A DNA stretch of 64,000 nucleotides. Source: an uncultured Ruminiclostridium sp. Its GTDB lineage: Bacteria; Bacillota; Clostridia; Oscillospirales; Ruminococcaceae. Of this stretch, positions 59,177 through 64,000 are shown one piece after another. The notes beneath the pieces are model-generated. The model searched no databases, was not told the origin of the DNA, and was given only the letters and a program-made list of their open reading frames with translations. Made by a program: the position numbers and the translations under genes. The stretch is taken from assembly GCA_947624435.1 (NCBI GenBank), contig CANQKE010000003.1:1-64000 (forward strand), given 5' to 3'. The number at the start of each line of letters is the position of its first letter. Position 1 is the first letter of the stretch.

Positions 59177-60451
59177 TCAATAATAATAATAATCGGTATA
59201 GTTGCCGCTGTTTGCGACGTAATCTACCATCGACTGATATTCGGAGGTGTCGTATGCGTCGTCAAGGAAGGTGGGGTCCATTCTCGTCCAGGTGTTGCCG
59301 TCGAACCTTATTATCCCGTCCACCCAGCCTGTGCCGGTGATATATACGCTGAGCCATGCATGATAAATACTTCCGGCGTAGCCTACCACTATTTTGGTGG
59401 GTATCTTCTGTGAGCGCAGCATAGCCGCCATCAGCGACGCGTAATCGAAGCATATACCCTGTCCGCTGCTGTAGGTCCTGTCAGGATAGGGAACATAGCC
59501 GTCCGCGCTGCTTTCGGCCGTGGGAACATAATCGGTGTTTTTGATGACGAATTTATATATCGCTTCCACCTTTTCAAGCTCGTTAAAGCCGCCGCACAAT
59601 TCGCTCGCCTTTTTAACGCATTTGGAGCTTGAACTATACATACAGTACGCGTTCGGCATAAGCCACGGGTTCATGCTGTTGTTAAGTGTCACCGTTACTT
59701 TCTGCGCCAGGTAATCACCTAACTGTCCGCTGCCCACTACCTTGCCGGCATATATCGTGTAGTCACCGTTGCCCTGCGTCATAGGTATTATCGTGTAATC
59801 TCCGTCGGAGCTCAGATTGTAGGTGTACTGTATCCCGTCCACCTGTACAAGCACCTTGTATTCTCCGCCGGAGGCTTTGTTCAGCTTGACCATAACGTAG
59901 CCGTCGGCGGCGTTGGAGTAGTCTATCGTGAACATTCCGTTCTTGCCGACCTTAGTGCCGCTCGCCTTTGCGGATGGAACATACGACGGGGAGGTCCCGA
60001 CCGGTTTTTTCTCCGTCTTAGGAGGATCGGTCTTTGGTGGGTCGGTTTTAGGCGGATCGGTCTTAGGTGGGTCGGTTTTCGGCGGGTCAGTCTTGGGGGG
60101 ATCGGTTTTCGGTGGGTCGGTCTTAGGAGGTTTGGTAGCCGTTGTGGTGATAGAGGTATCGCTTTCGGTGGTTTCGGAGGTAGTGCCTATTGTAGTACCG
60201 GAAGTCGTGCCTGTAGTAGTACCGGAAGTCGTGCCGGAAGTTGTACCGGAGGTAGTCCCCGAAGTCGTACCCAAGGTCGTTCCCGAAGTTGTACCGGAAG
60301 TTTCATCCGAGGTAGTGTCCGAAGTGCCGGCCTGTGAGATACCCGAAACGGAAGTGTCGGGATAAACGGTCTGCACGTTGCAGCCGCCAAGTATTGTAGA
60401 CGTAGATATTATAAGCAGCGCCGCTAACAGCGCGAGCAGCTTTTTCCTCAT
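59177..60451 (-). CDS. Transglutaminase-like lipoprotein with Thr- and Pro-rich stalk
   Basis: 424 residues. Lipoprotein signal: LLALLAALLIISTSTILGGC with Cys24 as the lipidated residue. Then a low-complexity stalk (repeated SGTT, then seven KTDPP units), a beta domain, and a transglutaminase-like domain with the catalytic triad Cys334 (GQGICFDYASLMAAMLRS), His364 (YHAWLSVYI) and Asp392 (RMDPTFLDD). Such domains act as proteases, amidases or cross-linkers; the substrate is unknown. It ends with a run of Tyr. GGAAAGGAGG precedes ATG 60451. It is the first gene of the pilus operon, 26 bases before pilC, which suggests a role at the cell surface with the pilus. Confidence 0.88.
   Translation of the reverse strand: MRKKLLALLAALLIISTSTILGGCNVQTVYPDTSVSGISQAGTSDTTSDETSGTTSGTTLGTTSGTTSGTTSGTTSGTTTGTTSGTTIGTTSETTESDTSITTTATKPPKTDPPKTDPPKTDPPKTDPPKTDPPKTDPPKTDPPKTEKKPVGTSPSYVPSAKASGTKVGKNGMFTIDYSNAADGYVMVKLNKASGGEYKVLVQVDGIQYTYNLSSDGDYTIIPMTQGNGDYTIYAGKVVGSGQLGDYLAQKVTVTLNNSMNPWLMPNAYCMYSSSSKCVKKASELCGGFNELEKVEAIYKFVIKNTDYVPTAESSADGYVPYPDRTYSSGQGICFDYASLMAAMLRSQKIPTKIVVGYAGSIYHAWLSVYITGTGWVDGIIRFDGNTWTRMDPTFLDDAYDTSEYQSMVDYVANSGNYTDYYYY
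60021..60302 (-). repeat. Coding low-complexity repeats: 15-bp KTDPP and 12-bp SGTT units
   Basis: Seven 15-bp units at 60021-60125 encode KTDPP, and about ten 12-bp units at roughly 60177-60302 encode xGTT. Together they form the stalk of the lipoprotein. Length variation between strains is likely. Confidence 0.9.
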
Positions 60452-60503
60452 GTCGGCACCTCCTTTCCCTCGGTGTTTTCCGAAAAATTCTATAGCTATT
60501 AAA

Positions 60504-60532
60504 ATTATACTACTTTTAGATAAGAAAATCAA
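60504..60532 (-). promoter_or_regulatory. Promoter of the second pilus operon
   Basis: On the minus strand, TTGATT (60532-60527) is 17 bases from TATAAT (60509-60504), about 50 bases before the lipoprotein gene. Confidence 0.75.
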
Positions 60533-60578
60533 TAGCGGGAGCATAAAATCTTATGTAAAAATTTGACAATCAGCTTTG

Positions 60579-60607
60579 TTGACATCGTCAAGAAAGTGTG
60601 ATATAAT
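60579..60607 (+). promoter_or_regulatory. Promoter of rlmB
   Basis: TTGACA (60579-60584), 17 bases, TATAAT (60602-60607), with TG one base before the -10 (extended -10). A second TTGACA lies at 60563. Confidence 0.88.
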
Positions 60608-60683
60608 TATACTGAATATGGACTAATTGGATAGTTTGCGCTGCTGATAGGATACATTGTATCTGCGAAGGGAGGTCTGCCGG

Positions 60684-61421
60684 GTGTCGGACAGCGGGGA
60701 GATAATTTTCGGGAAAAACGCCGTTACCGAGGCGCTTAGAGCAGGCAGTCCGATAGACGAGATAATCATAGAAAAGGACAGCCGCTTTTTCGGCGAGCTT
60801 TCCGCGCTTGCCCGCAAAAACGGGATAGTGTTCCGCTCTGCTGATTCAAAACAGCTTACCAAGCTGTGCGGCACCGAAAAGCACGGCGGCACGGCGGCAC
60901 GGCTTTCGGCGGTGGAATATTCGACAGTTGAGGATATACTCGCATTTGCAGCTGGAAAAGACGAACCGCCGTTCATCATAATTTGCGACGGTATAGAAGA
61001 CCCCCATAATCTCGGGGCGATAATCCGCACGGCGGAGGCGGCGGGCGCGCATGGCGTGATAATCCCGAAAAGGCGCAGCGCGTCGGTAAATTCCACCGTA
61101 TATAAGACCTCCGCGGGAGCGGCGGCATGGGTAAAAATAGCGCGGGTCACTAATCTTTGTGACACGATAAAATTTCTTAAACAGAACAATATCTGGGTCT
61201 ATGGGGCGGAAGCGGACGGACAGCCGGTCGAAAAGGTAAGTCTTAGCGGCTCGGCGGCGCTGGTGGTAGGCTCCGAGGGGTACGGACTCAGCAGACTGGT
61301 CAGGGAAAACTGCGACGTGATAATTTCCCTGCCCATGTACGGAAAGGTAAATTCTCTCAACGCATCGGTAAGCGCAGGCATACTGATGTATGAGTTTGTG
61401 CGCGGCCGTAACAGGGACTGA
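60684..61421 (+). CDS. rlmB: SpoU/TrmH-family rRNA 2'-O-methyltransferase (RlmB type)
   Basis: 245 residues. Transfers methyl from SAM to a ribose 2'-O, most likely G2251 of 23S rRNA. N-terminal substrate-binding domain starts IIFGKNAVTEALRAG. The trefoil-knot SPOUT domain has motif 1 DPHNLGAIIRTAEAAGAHGVI, motif 2 LVVGSEGYGLSRLVRENCD and motif 3 SLPMYGKVNSLNASVSAGI. The GTG at 60684 is chosen because GGGAGG lies 8 bases upstream; a TTG at 60657 contains that site within the frame and is unlikely. The next gene starts 41 bases downstream with its own ribosome site. Confidence 0.92.
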   Translation: MSDSGEIIFGKNAVTEALRAGSPIDEIIIEKDSRFFGELSALARKNGIVFRSADSKQLTKLCGTEKHGGTAARLSAVEYSTVEDILAFAAGKDEPPFIIICDGIEDPHNLGAIIRTAEAAGAHGVIIPKRRSASVNSTVYKTSAGAAAWVKIARVTNLCDTIKFLKQNNIWVYGAEADGQPVEKVSLSGSAALVVGSEGYGLSRLVRENCDVIISLPMYGKVNSLNASVSAGILMYEFVRGRNRD

Positions 61422-61461
61422 GCCGCGATAAGATCAACAATATCCGGGAAAGGAAAATAAT

Positions 61462-64000
61462 ATGGCTGATTATTCGATAGATGACATATTAGCGGAGCTT
61501 GACGCTAAAAAGGCCGGTAATTCGGAGCAGCCGGACGCGCCTATAATTCCCGATATGTCGTATACCGACGTGCTGAACGACATATCCGCGTCCGAAAGCG
61601 ATACCGAGGACAGCAGCTATGCCGTGGACAAGGTGTTAGCGGATACCGAGACCTTTGCTATCTCCGATGGTGAGGGCGAGTATATTCCGACCGAAGAGCC
61701 GGAAGAACCGGAAAAGCCGGAGCCGAAAGAAGAGAAAAAAGAACCGCCGAAGCAGGTTGAAAAGCCGAAGCCGGTACATGTTCTCACTCACACGGAGGAG
61801 CTTAAAAAGCAGCAGGAGGAAGAGGAAAAGCGCGCGCTGCTGCTCCAAAGGGAAAGGGAAAACACCGACCCGGACGCAATGCTGGATCAAGTCAACCCGA
61901 TAGAGGTGAAAGAGCGTGTGTTTTCCGAGAAGAACGAGCCGGAGCCGTTTTTAACGGAGGACGTAAGCCACATGTTTTCCGGCAATACGCAGGATATCAA
62001 GAAAGAGCAGATAAAGAAGCTGCCGCCGGTAAGATCCGAAGTGGGCGAAAAGCTGGAGGAGAGCGAGGAGGTAAAGGAGTACGTTACCAAAGCTCCGAAT
62101 ACCTCGCTTATAGAAAAGCTCAACCGCTCGATGGAGGAAAAGCGCCGCGCCGACTTAAAGGCGCACCGCACGATAACGCTGTCCGACATCAAGCATAAGC
62201 CGTCCACCGTGGCGCACCCGCTGAATATAGATTACAAAAAGCAGATAATAGAGGCGACCGGCGCTTTGCCGCATGAAAATCCCGCAGTTGAGGAGGAGCG
62301 TCTGGCGGAGCTTGGCGCGGAGAAAAAGCACAAGCTCAAAGATTTTGTACTTGAGGACGAGAACGCGCTGCCCCCTCAGGAGGAGGAGAAAGAGCCGCAG
62401 GAGGAATTTGACGATTACGACAGCACCGGGCAGATATGGGCCGACCTTTGCGCTAGCCATAAAGGGCTTAAGGTCAGAATGACACTGCTTATTGTGATAA
62501 CGGCGCTTACCGTGATAGTGGCATTCCTTAATGATTTTGAGCTGTTCGGCAAGCTGGGGCTTACGATGTTCAACTTCATCAATCGCGGCGCGGACGTGGA
62601 ATCGCTGGTGTATGTATATCTGGTGCTGGGAGTATTGGGGTACGCGGTCTGCTCCACCGCGATAAGCAACGGTATCATCAAGCTGTTCACCGGAAAGCCG
62701 GACTGCGATTCGGTCTGTGCGTTTTCCGCCGTGCTTTCGCTGATAGGCGGAGTGGTGGCGCTGGTGGATATGCAGTCGTTCCGCTTAGGGCACATGTTTA
62801 TATATGTTTCGGTTTCTCTGGTCGGTCTGGTATTCAATACCGCGGGAAAAATGTATATGATCTCCCGCGCTAAACGAAATTTCCGCTTTATATCGGGCGA
62901 CAGTCAGAAATATTACGCTCAAAAGGTGGAAAACGAGGCGTCCGCCTCCATGCTTGCAAAGGGACTGGGCAACAGAGTTCCGGTGCTGGCGGTAATGAGA
63001 AAGACCGAATTTTTGACCGATTTTCTAAAATCCAGCTACTGCGACGACGCGGCGGACAGACTGTCCGGAAAGCTGATAATTGGCTCGCTCATATCGGGAG
63101 TGCTGGCGGGACTGCTTGCGTATTTCAACCTGTTCGGGACGGAATTTGAGGTGACCGTCCGCAACGAAAATCCGCTGTTCTGGGCTATTTCGACAGCGAT
63201 CGCGGCGGTTACGCTGATGTCGCCGTTCGCACTTATGCTTATGGTAAATCGGCCGCTGGACAAGACCTCAAAACAGCTGCAAAAGAGTAACGCGGCGCTG
63301 CTCGGCTATGAGGCGGCGGAAAAGTTTTCTTCGGTGAATACCGTTATGACCGACGCTAAAACGCTTTTCCCGGTGGGAAGCGCGATAATCCGCAGCGTAA
63401 AATGCTGTCAGAAGAAAAAATCCGTTGCGACGGTGAATATAGACGAAGCGATAGTTATGGCGGCAAGCCTTGCGATACACACCGACGGCATACTTTCATA
63501 CGCCTTTTACGATGTGACGCTGGGCGATAAAGAGCTGCTCAAAAAGGTGGACGGCTGCATTTATGAGGATAACTGCGGCGTTACCGGCTGGATAGGAACA
63601 AGACGCGTTATGTTCGGCGGCAGGGCGCTTATGACCATGCACCATATAGATCTGCCCTCTACCAAGTCGGAACGTAAGCACTGCGCGGCTGAAAGCGACG
63701 AGGTGGTTTATCTCGCGGTAGGCGGCGAGGTGGTGGCGATGTTCATAATCTGCATGACCGCGAATCCCGAGGTAAAAAGCAGCTTGCAGGCGTTACAGAA
63801 AGAAAATATTGCGGTGATAGTGCATACCACCGATTCGATAGTTACCGTTGAAAAGCTCGCGGATATGTTCGAGATAAGTCCGGAGCTGATAAAGATACTT
63901 CCGCACAGCGCGCATGAGGAGTACGACGAATGTACAAAATACACCTCTCGCGGCAGCGGAGGATTATCCTGCGGCGGAACATTTACCTCTTTGGCAAAGG
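61462..64000 (+). CDS. P-type ATPase-like membrane protein lacking catalytic motifs, 3' end cut by window
   Basis: 846 residues are visible; the frame runs past the right edge. Residues 1 to about 330 are charged, Glu/Lys/Pro-rich and probably disordered. Then six hydrophobic helices. The last helix and what follows run parallel to a P1B ATPase, such as the one at 39 kb: TLMSPFALML (Ser587-Pro588) where CPC stands, then SNAALLGYEAAEKFSSVNTVMTDAKTLFP where the family has ...LVKGSNYLE...DKTGTLT. Asp631 is kept, but the motif reads DAKTL. A GVTGWIGTRRVMFGGRALM segment matches the nucleotide-domain line and MTANPEVKSSLQALQ the P domain. No TGE loop or HP motif is seen. GGGAAAGGA precedes the ATG. 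Probably a pseudo-transporter with another role. Confidence 0.72.
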   Translation, partial: MADYSIDDILAELDAKKAGNSEQPDAPIIPDMSYTDVLNDISASESDTEDSSYAVDKVLADTETFAISDGEGEYIPTEEPEEPEKPEPKEEKKEPPKQVEKPKPVHVLTHTEELKKQQEEEEKRALLLQRERENTDPDAMLDQVNPIEVKERVFSEKNEPEPFLTEDVSHMFSGNTQDIKKEQIKKLPPVRSEVGEKLEESEEVKEYVTKAPNTSLIEKLNRSMEEKRRADLKAHRTITLSDIKHKPSTVAHPLNIDYKKQIIEATGALPHENPAVEEERLAELGAEKKHKLKDFVLEDENALPPQEEEKEPQEEFDDYDSTGQIWADLCASHKGLKVRMTLLIVITALTVIVAFLNDFELFGKLGLTMFNFINRGADVESLVYVYLVLGVLGYAVCSTAISNGIIKLFTGKPDCDSVCAFSAVLSLIGGVVALVDMQSFRLGHMFIYVSVSLVGLVFNTAGKMYMISRAKRNFRFISGDSQKYYAQKVENEASASMLAKGLGNRVPVLAVMRKTEFLTDFLKSSYCDDAADRLSGKLIIGSLISGVLAGLLAYFNLFGTEFEVTVRNENPLFWAISTAIAAVTLMSPFALMLMVNRPLDKTSKQLQKSNAALLGYEAAEKFSSVNTVMTDAKTLFPVGSAIIRSVKCCQKKKSVATVNIDEAIVMAASLAIHTDGILSYAFYDVTLGDKELLKKVDGCIYEDNCGVTGWIGTRRVMFGGRALMTMHHIDLPSTKSERKHCAAESDEVVYLAVGGEVVAMFIICMTANPEVKSSLQALQKENIAVIVHTTDSIVTVEKLADMFEISPELIKILPHSAHEEYDECTKYTSRGSGGLSCGGTFTSLAK

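Noticed and set aside
1..64000. Prophage, insertion sequence or integrative element
   Set aside because: No transposase, integrase, capsid or relaxase gene is seen. The three tRNA genes have no adjacent attachment-type repeats beyond the small element at 15.55-15.83 kb.

Overview
The window looks like chromosomal DNA of a low-GC-lineage (Firmicutes/Bacillota) gut anaerobe, most likely an Oscillospiraceae/Ruminococcus-type organism ([Eubacterium] siraeum is a possibility I cannot confirm). Supporting signs are strong AGGAGG-type ribosome binding sites, near-consensus TTGACA-17-TATAAT promoters, T-run terminators, MurT/GatD-type genes, a bile salt hydrolase, a family 9 glycoside hydrolase and a sortase-type giant surface protein. 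I see no prophage, insertion sequence, CRISPR array or rRNA.

Layout. 1-4.8 kb: a type IV pilus locus (truncated pseudopilin, prepilin peptidase, PilB, PilT). 4.8-7.4 kb: a TetM-like translation GTPase fused to a Rae1/YacP-type NYN endonuclease domain. 7.5-10.1 kb: a leftward c-di-GMP operon (PAS-GGDEF, thioredoxin, Cys-rich GGDEF). 10.2-12.2 kb: murT and a gatD-like gene whose product lacks the glutaminase Cys and His. 12.4-15.8 kb: GH9 glucanase, dCMP deaminase, metallophosphoesterase ending inside a small inverted-repeat element. 16.0-23.4 kb: tRNA-Thr/Tyr, TetR regulator, bile salt hydrolase, a DUF308-like protein, MMPL transporter, X-X-X-Leu-X-X-Gly repeat protein and tRNA-Gly. 23.6-39 kb: a 4,981-residue cell-wall protein with 24 tandem pilin-type isopeptide domains, preceded by a consensus promoter and a 17-bp hairpin at the predicted transcript start. 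39-42 kb: metal P-type ATPase, ArsR regulator with operator, XRE regulator. 42.2-50.6 kb: the whole arginine pathway as argG-argH-GNAT-argC-argJ-argB-argD-argF. 50.6-54.8 kb: an EAL phosphodiesterase carrying a beta-helix-like tail, and a SARP/BTAD regulator with a degenerate GGDEF-like end. 55.3-60.5 kb: a second leftward pilus operon headed by a transglutaminase-like lipoprotein (PilC, four small pilin-like proteins, PilT-like ATPase). 60.6-64 kb: an RlmB-type rRNA methylase and a large membrane protein, cut by the window edge, that looks like a P-type ATPase without its catalytic motifs.

How it fits together. Two pilus loci, two diguanylate cyclases and one phosphodiesterase suggest surface behaviour (pili, adhesion) under c-di-GMP control, though no direct link is visible. 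The arginine operon converts glutamate to arginine through acetylated intermediates, with ArgJ recycling acetyl groups.

The least ordinary items are the GTPase-Rae1 fusion, the inactive-looking GatD, the pseudo-P-type ATPase, the cytosolic EAL-beta-helix protein, a repeated leader module that puts a hairpin between Shine-Dalgarno and AUG, and a likely small RNA at about 55.2 kb preceded by 11-bp-phased direct repeats.
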